Shown in pieces: positions 42,528 to 50,828 of a DNA stretch of 64,000 nt (the first letter of the stretch is position 1; each line of letters starts with the position of its first letter). The translations under genes and the position numbers were made by a program. The notes under the pieces are model-generated. The model was not told the DNA's origin. It was given only the letters and a program-made list of their open reading frames with translations, and did no database searches. The DNA is from Mucilaginibacter phenanthrenivorans (GTDB taxonomy: Bacteria; Bacteroidota; Bacteroidia; Sphingobacteriales; Sphingobacteriaceae), in contig NZ_JAHVAP010000014.1 of the NCBI RefSeq assembly GCF_024721155.1, positions 1 to 64,000 of the forward strand, read 5' to 3'.

Positions 42528-43385
42528 ATGAAAAATAATTTAAAGCCGTTACTCGCCAGTATAATATTGCTCGCTCTTTTAACTGGTTGTGCCGGTGGCC
42601 AGCAGGCAACTAAGAGCCCAAAAGGATATGATTTGCACAGTCCTGTTAAATACAATATGACCGATGCGCTAACGGAGATTTCCGGCATAGCATTTAATAA
42701 AGGCAATGCAGATACACTCTACGCTGAACAGGATGAGGATGGATTCCTATTTTATTTTAAACCCGGCACTGATAAAATAAACCAGCTAAAATTTGGCAAA
42801 GGCGGCGATTATGAGGACGTTGCCGTGAGTAATGGCTGGGTGATTATGCTCCGCAGCGACGGCATATTATTTACATTTCCGCTAAAAGATTTAAAAAAGG
42901 GGGAAACCAGCAGTAACAAACAGATTGACCTGTTGGCTAAAGGCGAGTATGAAGGAATGTATGCTGACGATGCAAGCCGGTCAGTTTATGTTTTATGCAA
43001 GCATTGCAGCGTCGAAAAGGCAAGCCAAACAACAACTATATTTAATCTAAAGTTAGCCGTTGATGGTTCGCTATCAAACGCCGGGCGTTCAACCATCGAT
43101 ATTAAGAAAGTAGAAGAGCTAACCAATCAAAAGAAAATCAGCTTCCATCCGTCGGCGCTCGCAAAAAACCCGCAAACCAATGAGTGGTATGTTCTTTCGT
43201 CGGTAAATAAATTATTGGTGATAGCCGATTCAAGCTGGAGTGTAAAGGAGGTTTATACCCTAAACCCGGCAATATTTCACCAACCAGAGGGAATGGCGTT
43301 TGATAAGGACAATAACCTTTACATCTCCAACGAGGGGGATAAATTTGCACCGGGAAACGTGTTAAAATTTCCTTTTAAACGGTAG
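42528..43385 (+). CDS. Lipoprotein with SdiA-regulated-like beta-propeller
   Basis: A 285-residue lipoprotein: signal with lipobox LLALLTGCAGG (lipidated Cys near residue 21), then repeated beta-propeller blades (EISGIAFNKGNADTLYAEQDEDGFLFYF; EDVAVSNGWVIMLRSDGILFTF; EGMAFDKDNNLYISNEGDKFAPG). This matches the SdiA-regulated / phytase-like propeller group. Ligand or substrate not known. Located in the periplasm or on the outer membrane. A short GAGAC hairpin overlaps its stop region. Confidence 0.8.
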   Translation: MKNNLKPLLASIILLALLTGCAGGQQATKSPKGYDLHSPVKYNMTDALTEISGIAFNKGNADTLYAEQDEDGFLFYFKPGTDKINQLKFGKGGDYEDVAVSNGWVIMLRSDGILFTFPLKDLKKGETSSNKQIDLLAKGEYEGMYADDASRSVYVLCKHCSVEKASQTTTIFNLKLAVDGSLSNAGRSTIDIKKVEELTNQKKISFHPSALAKNPQTNEWYVLSSVNKLLVIADSSWSVKEVYTLNPAIFHQPEGMAFDKDNNLYISNEGDKFAPGNVLKFPFKR

Positions 43386-43406
43386 AGACGCAATATTTTG
43401 CGTCTC
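43385..43406. repeat. GAGAC hairpin repeat, copy 2
   Basis: GAGACGCAA (43385-43393), loop TATT, TTGCGTCTC (43398-43406): perfect 9-bp stem, 4-base loop, preceded by GTA. Same layout as the hairpin inside nagB (6991-7012). Here it starts at the lipoprotein stop codon and could act as a terminator although no T-run follows. Confidence 0.65.
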
Positions 43407-43478
43407 GGATAATTTGCATTTATATAAAGCATTAATATTCTTATATTTAGGCAACCTTAACGCTTTAAATATAAGATC

Positions 43479-43997
43479 ATGCCGAATCACCTGTCAATCC
43501 TTGGAATCATTCACACTGCCATCAGTATCCTTGCAATTTTTGCTGCTTTGTATGCCTTGTTTATCGACGGCAAAATAAGCCCTGCGAACAATCGGGGGAA
43601 ATTGTATGTCCTATTAACTGCAATTACGTGTGTAACAGGGTTCCCGATTATGCGGTTCGGCCATCCAACCGCCGGGCACACACTCGGAATTGTAATTTTA
43701 GTGATCTTACCAATTGCGTACTTTATCACCTCGCTTAAATTTCTTGGAAGAAGTGCAATTTATCTCCAGGTTTTCCTGATGTCTTTTACCTTGTTCCTTT
43801 CTTGTATACCTGCAGTTGTTGAAACATTAACCCGTCTGCCAATCAACGGTCCCATTGCCTCCGGGCCAAATGATCCGATCATACAAAAGGGTTTACTAAC
43901 ACTGGTTATCTTGTTTACGGTGGGAGTAATATACCAGTTTGTGAAAATGTGGTCGCGGCAGAAACATATGAATGACCAAAAAGTAGACCTGGCTTAA
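43479..43997 (+). CDS. Integral membrane protein, unknown
   Basis: A 172-residue protein with four to five TM helices (SILGIIHTAISILAIFAALYALF; VLLTAITCVTGFPIM; TLGIVILVILPIAYFI; IYLQVFLMSFTLFLSCIPAVVETL; LLTLVILFTVGVIYQFVKMW) and short loops including FGHPTAGHTLG. I do not recognise the family. It ends just before a bidirectional terminator shared with the next, convergent gene. Confidence 0.7.
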   Translation: MPNHLSILGIIHTAISILAIFAALYALFIDGKISPANNRGKLYVLLTAITCVTGFPIMRFGHPTAGHTLGIVILVILPIAYFITSLKFLGRSAIYLQVFLMSFTLFLSCIPAVVETLTRLPINGPIASGPNDPIIQKGLLTLVILFTVGVIYQFVKMWSRQKHMNDQKVDLA

Positions 43998-44014
43998 GAC
44001 GATTGTCTGCCTTT

Positions 44015-44058
44015 AAAAAATAAAGCCCCTCGTTCAATTACGAGGGGCTTTATTTTTT
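44015..44058. terminator. Bidirectional intrinsic terminator
   Basis: AAAAAATAAAGCCCCTCG (44015-44032) and its exact complement (44041-44058) around TTCAATTA: an 18-bp perfect stem with A-run and T-run on either side. It serves both the membrane-protein gene on the left and the convergent Pro/His-rich peptide gene, whose stop codon it touches. Confidence 0.88.
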
Positions 44059-44299
44059 ATGGATGTGGCGGCGGCGGTGGGCCGGGTGGATGCGGCGGTG
44101 GCTTTGGCAAACGGATATGGATGCTTGCCCGGTGATGACGCCTGTGTCTGCGATGACTCCACGGTAATGGCGGATGTGGTGGCGGAGGCGGCAACTGTAG
44201 AAACGTGGGTTCAACTTTTAGCGCTAACGGGTTTGCATGTGCAAACTGGAGGCTAAACGTTAAGAACGCTACAACTGCAAGAATTTTTAAATACTTCAT
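44057..44299 (-). CDS. Small secreted Pro/His-rich protein
   Basis: An 80-residue protein: clear signal peptide (YLKILAVVAFLTFSLQFAHA), then a mature part of about 58 residues rich in Pro, His and Arg (LPPPPPHPPLPW; SHRRHRRHHRASI; PKPPPHPPGPPPPPHP). It looks intrinsically disordered and could bind metal through its many His residues, or the cell wall. Family not recognised. The stop codon touches a strong terminator. The signal peptide supports a real gene; the opposite-strand reading of this GC-rich stretch was rejected. Confidence 0.65.
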   Translation of the reverse strand: MKYLKILAVVAFLTFSLQFAHANPLALKVEPTFLQLPPPPPHPPLPWSHRRHRRHHRASIHIRLPKPPPHPPGPPPPPHP

Positions 44300-44367
44300 G
44301 GTTCAGCTTTTGTGGTTAATTTATTTTGACAACATTAAAGTTAACATAAAGTTTTGATGTGCAATTA

Positions 44368-45282
44368 CTACTTTTTGTATAATGTTTTATATAGGAAATC
44401 GGCAGTAAACTGTCCCGCCTCCAGCCAGCGTTCCTGCGTCTCCTTGTTTCCGGAAAAAACAGGATTAAAATGCTTCATTAATTCATGTGAATACCCCTCG
44501 AACACCTTCACATTAGTGGGGATTCCCAACCTGGTTGCTTCTGCATGAATATCCGCTCCACCATACAGTGACGTGTCTTTATGGGTTGGCGGCACCAGGC
44601 TATCTCGGCTACCATAAATATTTACGATGGGTACCTTTGCATTTTTAAGCCAGCTCAATTTAAAGATGCCGCCCCACAAATTAATAATCCCTGCAACTTT
44701 CAACACGCTTTTATCATCTGAATTTACATCAGCTATCCCAGCAAGTTTCGCCAGCTCAGCGTTACTGCTATAAGCTGCGTTCAGGGCGATCATCCCTCCT
44801 GCCGAATTTCCGGCAAGAATAATTTTATCGGGATCAATATTGTATTCTTTGGCGTGTTCCTTAAAATAGACCACCGCTTGCTTTGCATCCAGCACCGCGT
44901 AATACGCGCTGCGTTTTAGCTCATCAAAATTAAATATCGGGAACTTTTTACTTAGCGTATAGCTTAATGCGGCGCACACATAACCACGTTGGGCAAAGGT
45001 TTTGCTCCATAATTGTATGCCTTTAGCCTCTTTTGTCCCGAATTTAAACCCGCCGCCGTGCATCCAAATAATCAATGGCCTGCCGGTTGATTTATCGCCG
45101 GTTGGTTGGTAAAGGTCGAAAAAATGAGATTTTTTATTTTTAGATGAGTCAGTGGGCGAATAGCTCAAGTTCTTCGTTTCTGTTACATCGGTAAAAACCA
45201 GATCCTTATACTTAACCGATTGAGCCACACTAAAAAACGACACGCCTAATAATCCCGCAATTAATATTGATTGTTTGAACAT
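44368..45282 (-). CDS. Exported carboxylesterase (alpha/beta-hydrolase, HSL-like)
   Basis: A 304-residue exported esterase: signal peptide (ILIAGLLGVSFFSVAQ), oxyanion motif IIWMHGGGFKFG near residue 73, nucleophile elbow LAGNSAGGMIAL near residue 158, the Asp candidate in YGSRDSLVPP, and His in EGYSHELMKHF. The HGGG plus GNSAG pair places it in the hormone-sensitive-lipase/BD-FAE-like esterases. Natural substrate unknown; feruloyl or acetyl esters of plant glycans are possible. Divergent from the pigment cluster. Confidence 0.87.
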   Translation of the reverse strand: MFKQSILIAGLLGVSFFSVAQSVKYKDLVFTDVTETKNLSYSPTDSSKNKKSHFFDLYQPTGDKSTGRPLIIWMHGGGFKFGTKEAKGIQLWSKTFAQRGYVCAALSYTLSKKFPIFNFDELKRSAYYAVLDAKQAVVYFKEHAKEYNIDPDKIILAGNSAGGMIALNAAYSSNAELAKLAGIADVNSDDKSVLKVAGIINLWGGIFKLSWLKNAKVPIVNIYGSRDSLVPPTHKDTSLYGGADIHAEATRLGIPTNVKVFEGYSHELMKHFNPVFSGNKETQERWLEAGQFTADFLYKTLYKK

Positions 45283-45297
45283 AGCTGATATACGTTA

Positions 45298-45305
45298 CAA
45301 ATATA
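45298..45305 (-). promoter_or_regulatory. Candidate -7 box of the esterase gene
   Basis: On the minus strand TATATTTG matches TAnnTTTG and ends 16 bases before the esterase start. No clear TTG at -33. Confidence 0.4.
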
Positions 45306-45379
45306 CTGGTTGGTTGTTTGCTGTGTTTAGTTAAACGAATTGAATTCGCCCAATCTTCCATTTTTATTAGATTTGGAAA

Positions 45380-46672
45380 ATGATACCTACAGAGAACAGC
45401 TATCAACAAGCAAGCGAAATAACATTAATGCAGGAGCAAAAGTTACAGGAACTATTGGCATACGTAGCTGAAAACTCTCCTTTTTATAAAGACTTGTTTT
45501 CCAAACACAATATCGCCATAACTGCAATAAAAACAATTGCAGACCTGGCGCTAATCCCTCCTACTGTTAAAGACGATCTGCAACAACGGAATGACGATTT
45601 TTTATGTGTATCCCGGGATAAGGTAATAGAATACACTTCCACATCAGGTACCTTAGGTCGCCCGGTAACCATCGCCCTTACTGAAAAGGACCTTGATAGA
45701 TTAGCTTATAACGAGTACAATTCCTTTTTATGCGCAGATGGCTCTGCAGATGATACTTACCAGTTGATGCTAACGCTCGACAGGCAATTCATGGCAGGTA
45801 TTGCTTATTACCTCGGCATCCGGAAAATCGGCGCGGGGATTATCCGTTTAGGCCCCGGCGTACCCGCGTTACAGTGGGAAACCATCAAGCGCTTAAAACC
45901 GACAGCCATAGTTGCCGTACCCTCTTTCATTTTAAAGCTGATCCAGTTTGCAAAAGACAGCGGTATCGACATCAACAGCACATCCGTTAAAAAAGCCATT
46001 TGTATTGGCGAGAACATCCGCAACAATGATTTTTCGTTAAACATCCTCGGCAAAAAAATAACCGAGAGCTGGAATATTCAGCTATACTCTACCTATGCCT
46101 CTACCGAAATGCAAACTGCGTTTACCGAATGCGGCGAGGGCAAAGGCGGGCATTACCAGCCAGAGTTGGTGATCGTGGAAGTATTGGATGAAAACGATCA
46201 GCAAGTTGAGCCCGGCGCACCGGGCGAGGTAACCATTACTACCCTCGGCGTTGAGGGCATGCCATTACTCCGCTACAAAACAGGCGACATTTGCATGTAT
46301 TATGATGAGCCTTGTGCCTGCGGACGAACTACTTTGCGTTTATCGTCCATCATGGGCCGTAAAAAGCAAATGATAAAATTTAAGGGAACAACACTCTACC
46401 CACCTGCCTTATTCGATTTATTGAATGAACGCGAGGAGATCCTTGATTTTGTAATAGAAGTTTCTTCCAACGATATCGGCATGGACCAGGTATCGCTTTT
46501 CATCGTCCCTGCTGATGAAAGTGAAGAATGTGACCACCGCATCCGTGCATATTTACAGGCGAGGCTGCGGGTGAGTCCGCACATAAAGTATGTAACTGTT
46601 GAAGAGATTCAGAAGATCCAGTTTAGCGAGGCAAGCAGGAAGGCAATAAAGTTTATTGATAAAAGGGCTTGA
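45380..46672 (+). CDS. Adenylate-forming ligase (PaaK-like), flexirubin cluster
   Basis: A 430-residue protein of the phenylacetate-CoA ligase-like adenylating family. Seen: EYTSTSGTLGRPVTIALTEKD (phosphate-binding P-loop analogue), LYSTYASTEMQTAFTEC, LLRYKTGDICMYYDEPCACGR with the hinge Asp, and MGRKKQMIKFKGTTLYPPAL with the catalytic Lys. In flexirubin-type clusters such an enzyme activates 4-coumarate made by the ammonia-lyase and loads it on CoA or ACP as polyene starter (established for Chitinophaga; inferred here). First gene of the + strand module; a -7-like TAGATTTG lies only 4 bases before the ATG. Confidence 0.87.
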   Translation: MIPTENSYQQASEITLMQEQKLQELLAYVAENSPFYKDLFSKHNIAITAIKTIADLALIPPTVKDDLQQRNDDFLCVSRDKVIEYTSTSGTLGRPVTIALTEKDLDRLAYNEYNSFLCADGSADDTYQLMLTLDRQFMAGIAYYLGIRKIGAGIIRLGPGVPALQWETIKRLKPTAIVAVPSFILKLIQFAKDSGIDINSTSVKKAICIGENIRNNDFSLNILGKKITESWNIQLYSTYASTEMQTAFTECGEGKGGHYQPELVIVEVLDENDQQVEPGAPGEVTITTLGVEGMPLLRYKTGDICMYYDEPCACGRTTLRLSSIMGRKKQMIKFKGTTLYPPALFDLLNEREEILDFVIEVSSNDIGMDQVSLFIVPADESEECDHRIRAYLQARLRVSPHIKYVTVEEIQKIQFSEASRKAIKFIDKRA

Positions 46673-46717
46673 TTTAAAAATAGCGATGGGTTTTAAACCC
46701 ATCGCTATTTTTAAATC
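46671..46717. repeat. Long perfect palindrome, shared-core family copy 2
   Basis: Two 23-base arms (46671-46693, 46695-46717) are exact reverse complements around a single T. The inner TAGCGATGGGTTT and its complement equal those at 12829-12873; outer parts differ (AT-rich here) but pair perfectly. It overlaps the ligase stop codon and ends in TTTTTAAATC, so it could terminate or attenuate before the ammonia-lyase gene. Confidence 0.85.
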
Positions 46718-46827
46718 ACACAATTCCCTCATCCCCGTTTTATTGCACTTTACATTGATCCGTTATCTATATATTTTATACTTTAGCGGATTATTATTCA
46801 CCCTGATAAAACAAATAATTTTTGCCC

Positions 46828-48378
46828 ATGATACTTGTTGGACAAAGTGCGCTTTCTTTAAATGATTTTTCTGAACTGATATTTAAACAAAAGGAGGTTG
46901 CTTTAGATGAAGCTGCTTTAACTAAGATCAATACCAACTTCGAGTTCCTTAAACAATTCTCGTCTAACAAACTCATTTACGGCATCAATACCGGCTTTGG
47001 CCCTATGGCCCAATACAAGGTAAACGAAGAAAATATATTACAACTTCAATATAATCTTATCCGCAGTCATTCATCCGGCAGCGGTAAGTTAATGACTGCA
47101 CAACTGTCAAAAGCGCTGATGATTGCCCGCTTAAATAGCTTTATGCAGGCCTATTCGGGTGTACATACAGATGTTGTTGAATTATTAAAGAACCTGATCA
47201 ATAATAACATTGCCCCATGTGTTTACGAACATGGCGGTGTTGGCGCCAGTGGGGATTTAGTTCAACTGGCCCATTTGGGACTTGTTTTGATTGGCGAAGG
47301 CGAAGTTATTTTTGAAGACGCCGTTCATCCTACTATGGACATCTTCAATAAATTCAATATCAAACCGCTTTCTATCCATATCCGCGAGGGGCTGGCTATA
47401 TTAAACGGCACCTCTGCCATGACAGGCATCGGGATGATCAATATCATCCAGGCTAAGAAGTTATTGAACTGGTCGGTTTTGTTTTCGGCGATGATCAATG
47501 AAATAGTCGAAGCATTTGATGACCATTATTCAAAAGAGTTAAACATAGTAAAACGGCATAAAGGGCAAAATGCGATTGCCGAAATGATGCGCAATATTTT
47601 ACAGGACAGCAAAATGATCCGCGATCGTTCGGAGCATCTATACAATCCTGATAACCTTGATCAGGAAGTATTTGAGGACAAGGTACAGGAATACTATTCC
47701 TTACGCTGTGTAACCCAGATCCTTGGGCCCATATACGATACCATTGCACAGGTTGAAAACACGGTAGTAAATGAATTAAACTCCGTTAATGACAACCCGG
47801 TTATTGACCACGAGAACCAGAATATTTTTCACGGTGGTAATTTCCATGGCGATTATGTATCACTGGAAATGGACAAGCTAAAAATTGCCATGACCCGAGT
47901 ATCTATGCTTGCAGAACGGCAGTTAAATTATCTTTTAAACAGCAAACTGAACCAGAAGCTGCCGCCTTTTGTGAATTTAGGTATTCTTGGTTTAAACTTC
48001 GGCATGCAGGGGATGCAATTTACAGCTACTTCTACCACTGCCGAAAATCAAACGCTATCATTCCCGATGTATGTGCACAGCATCCCGAATAACAACGATA
48101 ATCAAGACATTGTAAGCATGGGTTGTAATGCTGCCTTGATGACCAAGAGGGTGATCGATAATTCATTCGAAGTGCTCGGCATTCACCTGATGACCATTTT
48201 GCAGGCAATTGATTACCTGGAATGCAAGGACAGGCTTTCAAGTATCTCAAGAGCGTTATATGACGAGGTTAGGCTGATCTTCCCGAAATTTATAGAAGAT
48301 GCGCCTAAATATAAGGATTTGGAGCGCGTGAAAACTTTCCTTGAATCAACAGACCACATTACATCGTTCTCCAAATGA
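46828..48378 (+). CDS. Tyrosine ammonia-lyase (aromatic amino-acid lyase)
   Basis: A 516-residue MIO-type lyase. Seen: YGINTGFGPMAQY, the self-cyclising Ala-Ser-Gly (residues 140-142) in GGVGASGDLVQLAHL, NGTSAMTGIG, SVNDNPVIDHENQNIFHGGNFHGDY and PNNNDNQDIVSMG. It should deaminate tyrosine to 4-coumarate, the aryl head of flexirubin. The selectivity pair after the substrate loop reads Ser80-His81 (LIRSHSSG), as in histidine lyases and in the Flavobacterium TAL, not His-Leu. No other hut gene is near, and the pigment genes surround it. The ATG at 46828 is chosen over a TTG six bases upstream. Confidence 0.9.
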   Translation: MILVGQSALSLNDFSELIFKQKEVALDEAALTKINTNFEFLKQFSSNKLIYGINTGFGPMAQYKVNEENILQLQYNLIRSHSSGSGKLMTAQLSKALMIARLNSFMQAYSGVHTDVVELLKNLINNNIAPCVYEHGGVGASGDLVQLAHLGLVLIGEGEVIFEDAVHPTMDIFNKFNIKPLSIHIREGLAILNGTSAMTGIGMINIIQAKKLLNWSVLFSAMINEIVEAFDDHYSKELNIVKRHKGQNAIAEMMRNILQDSKMIRDRSEHLYNPDNLDQEVFEDKVQEYYSLRCVTQILGPIYDTIAQVENTVVNELNSVNDNPVIDHENQNIFHGGNFHGDYVSLEMDKLKIAMTRVSMLAERQLNYLLNSKLNQKLPPFVNLGILGLNFGMQGMQFTATSTTAENQTLSFPMYVHSIPNNNDNQDIVSMGCNAALMTKRVIDNSFEVLGIHLMTILQAIDYLECKDRLSSISRALYDEVRLIFPKFIEDAPKYKDLERVKTFLESTDHITSFSK

Positions 48379-49100
48379 AATGCGCGTTAGTCACCGGCGG
48401 CTCAAGGGGCATTGGTAAGGCTATTTGCCTAAAGCTTGCCTCGCTGGATTATTATGTGCTGGTAAATTACAGAAGCAACATTGAAGAGGCCGAAAAAACG
48501 CTTGCTTTGATAAAGGAAAACGGCGGCAATGGCGAATTAATGCCATTCGACGTAGCTGATAGAGAACAGATCAAACAATTGGGCGACTGGATAGCCACCA
48601 ACGAAGATAAATACATCGAAGTATTGATAAACAACGCTGGCATCCGAGATGATAGTCTGATGGCGTGGATGGCCGAAGACCAGTGGGATAATGTTTTAAA
48701 AACGAATCTCGATAGCTTTTTTTATGTTACCCGTTTGGTACTTAATGGTATGCTAACCCGCAAATACGGACGCATCATTAATATCGTTTCCCTTTCGGGC
48801 CTAAAAGGCCTTGCCGGGCAAACCAACTATTCTGCCGCAAAGGCAGGCGTAATTGGGGCAACCAAAGCTCTTGCGCAGGAAATAGCCCGGCAGGGAATTA
48901 CCGTAAATGCCCTGGCCCCCGGATTTATCAAAACTGATATGACCGAAGGTCTTGATGAAAAGGAACTAAAAATGATGATTCCTGCAAGGCGATTTGGTTT
49001 ACCGGAGGAAGTTGCAAGCGCCGCTGCGTTTTTTTCATCTGCAGAAGCGGGTTATATAACCGGACAGGTACTTTCGATCAATGGTGGTTTATATTCATGA
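48375..49100 (+). CDS. 3-oxoacyl-ACP reductase (FabG-like), cluster ketoreductase
   Basis: A 241-residue classical SDR. Seen: VTGGSRGIGKAI, INNAGIRDD, catalytic Ser in NIVSLSG, Tyr-Lys in YSAAKAG, and the FabG-like C terminus SAEAGYITGQVLSINGG. It reduces the beta-keto group after each ketosynthase cycle of polyene growth. Its ATG overlaps the lyase stop by four bases, and the dehydratase follows after four bases, so it is embedded in the aryl polyene operon. Confidence 0.92.
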   Translation: MKCALVTGGSRGIGKAICLKLASLDYYVLVNYRSNIEEAEKTLALIKENGGNGELMPFDVADREQIKQLGDWIATNEDKYIEVLINNAGIRDDSLMAWMAEDQWDNVLKTNLDSFFYVTRLVLNGMLTRKYGRIINIVSLSGLKGLAGQTNYSAAKAGVIGATKALAQEIARQGITVNALAPGFIKTDMTEGLDEKELKMMIPARRFGLPEEVASAAAFFSSAEAGYITGQVLSINGGLYS

Positions 49101-49103
49101 TCC

Positions 49104-49526
49104 ATGGATTTCCCGGTTGAAAATATTGTCCATTTAATCCCGCAAAAAGCGCCGTTTGTTATGGTGAGCAAATTACTTTATGTGGATGAAACTAGCACCA
49201 AAAGCAGCTTTATAATAAACCCCGATAATGTATTTGTAAAGAACGGAATTTTCCAGGAAGCGGGCTTAATGGAAAATATAGCCCAAACAGCTGCGTTAAG
49301 ATCAGGTTACATAGCCAGCATTGAAAACAAACCGGTTGAAGTAGGCTATATTGGGGCAATAAAAGATTTTGAAGTATTTGATTTACCAAAGGCTAATGAA
49401 GAACTGATAACTGAAATAACAATAGAAAACCACCTATTCAACGTTACCGTACTTTTGGGTAAGGTTTGGCATAATGGCAAGTTAATTGCCCAATGCGAAA
49501 TGAAAGTATTTATGGACGATAAATGA
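49104..49526 (+). CDS. Hotdog-fold 3-hydroxyacyl-ACP dehydratase (ApeP-like)
   Basis: A 140-residue single hotdog domain. Seen: LIPQKAPFVMVSKLLY (FabA/FabZ-like start), and a central helix FQEAGLMENIAQTAALRSGY where the acidic residue of the hotdog helix is present, but the usual HFPGxPVxPG loop of FabZ is absent. This layout is that of the ApeP-type dehydratases of aryl polyene clusters, which pair with ApeI. It likely removes water from the hydroxyacyl intermediate to leave a trans double bond. Overlaps the following ketosynthase by four bases. Confidence 0.8.
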   Translation: MDFPVENIVHLIPQKAPFVMVSKLLYVDETSTKSSFIINPDNVFVKNGIFQEAGLMENIAQTAALRSGYIASIENKPVEVGYIGAIKDFEVFDLPKANEELITEITIENHLFNVTVLLGKVWHNGKLIAQCEMKVFMDDK

Positions 49527-50665
49527 GCAAGATGAGTGTAAAGGATGTTTTTATAGTTATCGATAATATATTATCCCCCCTTGGTAAGACCACGGCTGAA
49601 AATTTCGGCCAACTCAAAAACAACATTTCCGGCGTAAAGCTGCATAATGACGAAAGCTTATCTTCCACTCCCTTTTATGCGTCGTTATTTGATAAAGATG
49701 AAATCTTAATAGCTGATGGTAGTGAGTTTACCAAATTCGAGCAACTCCTTATCGCCTCCATATCCGTTGCCTTGCAAAATACCGCCATTGACATAAAAGA
49801 TAAAAAAACGATTTTAATTATATCCAGCACCAAAGGCAACATCAGCCTGCTTGAAACAGAGGCAAACAGCCCCGCCCTGGAAAACAGGATTGCAATGTCG
49901 ACCTCAGCCAAATTAGTTGCCGGTCATTTTGGATTTCAAAATCAACCTGTCACTATTTCAAACGCCTGTATTTCGGGTGTTATGGCACTTTTAACCGGGA
50001 TGCGTTTATTAAGAACCGGCGAATATGAAAATGCAGTGATCTGCGGAGCAGATGTGATCTCCAAATTCATCGTATCCGGTTTTCAATCTTTCCAGGCGTT
50101 AAGCAATGATATTTGTAAACCATTCGATAAGGCAAGAACCGGGTTAAATTTGGGTGAAGGGGCGGCAACTGTAGTACTATCAACAAACAAGCGATTCGAA
50201 GGAAATATAAAAATTAAAGGTGGAGCAGTAAGCAACGACGCCAACCATATTTCGGGCCCGTCAAGAACCGGGGAAGAACTGGCTTATGCCATAAAAAAAG
50301 CAATGAAAGATGCTGATTTGGGATCCAATAATATTGATTTTATTTCGGCACATGGCACGGCAACTATTTATAATGATGAAATGGAAGCCAATGCGATTGG
50401 CTTAGCAGGTTTACAAGATGTTCCGTTAAATAGTTTGAAAGGATATTACGGCCATACATTGGGTGCGGCGGGATTGATAGAATCGGTTATTTCGATACAC
50501 TCATTAAAAGAAAGTTTATTGATAGCGACACCAGGATTTGAGCATTTGGGTGTTACCAGCCCGGTAAATGTATGTGCCTCTCTTACGCACATCAATGCCG
50601 GCAACTTTCTTAAAACAGCATCGGGATTCGGTGGTTGTAACGCAGCCGTGGTGATAGGCAAATAA
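49523..50665 (+). CDS. Beta-ketoacyl-ACP synthase (KAS I/II type)
   Basis: A 380-residue thiolase-fold ketosynthase with an intact triad: Cys149 in SNACISGVMALL, His in SAHGTATIYNDEMEA, and His in YYGHTLGAAGLIE. The N-terminal third is shorter and more diverged than in FabF. In aryl polyene systems two ketosynthases work with a chain-length-factor-like partner. It is separated from the next cluster gene by a 121-base inverted-end repeat element (50686-50806). Confidence 0.88.
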   Translation: MSKMSVKDVFIVIDNILSPLGKTTAENFGQLKNNISGVKLHNDESLSSTPFYASLFDKDEILIADGSEFTKFEQLLIASISVALQNTAIDIKDKKTILIISSTKGNISLLETEANSPALENRIAMSTSAKLVAGHFGFQNQPVTISNACISGVMALLTGMRLLRTGEYENAVICGADVISKFIVSGFQSFQALSNDICKPFDKARTGLNLGEGAATVVLSTNKRFEGNIKIKGGAVSNDANHISGPSRTGEELAYAIKKAMKDADLGSNNIDFISAHGTATIYNDEMEANAIGLAGLQDVPLNSLKGYYGHTLGAAGLIESVISIHSLKESLLIATPGFEHLGVTSPVNVCASLTHINAGNFLKTASGFGGCNAAVVIGK

Positions 50666-50685
50666 TTATATTTGACAAAAAACTT

Positions 50686-50806
50686 GTCATTGCGAGGAGG
50701 AACGACGAAGCAAACTCGTAACTGTACAGAGCGAATAGAAAAGTGTAGAACATACATAGCGTAAATGCATTGGCGACGAGGTTGCCGCGCTATCGCTCGC
50801 AATGAC
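50686..50806. repeat. Small element with GTCATTGCGAG inverted ends, copy 1
   Basis: Bounded by GTCATTGCGAG (50686-50696) and its exact complement CTCGCAATGAC (50796-50806). The inside contains no gene. Related to the element at 54121-54269, also in this cluster. Such ends (CATTGCGAGGAACGAAGCAA) belong to a widely dispersed REP/MITE-like family; the resident RAYT is not obviously its mobiliser. Confidence 0.75.
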
Positions 50807-50828
50807 AATGTTTTATAATTAAAGAATA

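Noticed and set aside
44059..44256. + strand ORF of 65 codons opposite the Pro/His-rich gene
   Set aside because: Begins in the terminator and lacks a signal or domain; the minus-strand frame has a clear signal peptide.
46656..46865. ORF between ligase and ammonia-lyase genes
   Set aside because: Translates the palindrome and promoter spacer; overlaps both real genes.
50446..50808. 120-codon minus-strand ORF at the end of the first KS gene
   Set aside because: A shadow of the KS gene and the repeat element, no domain.
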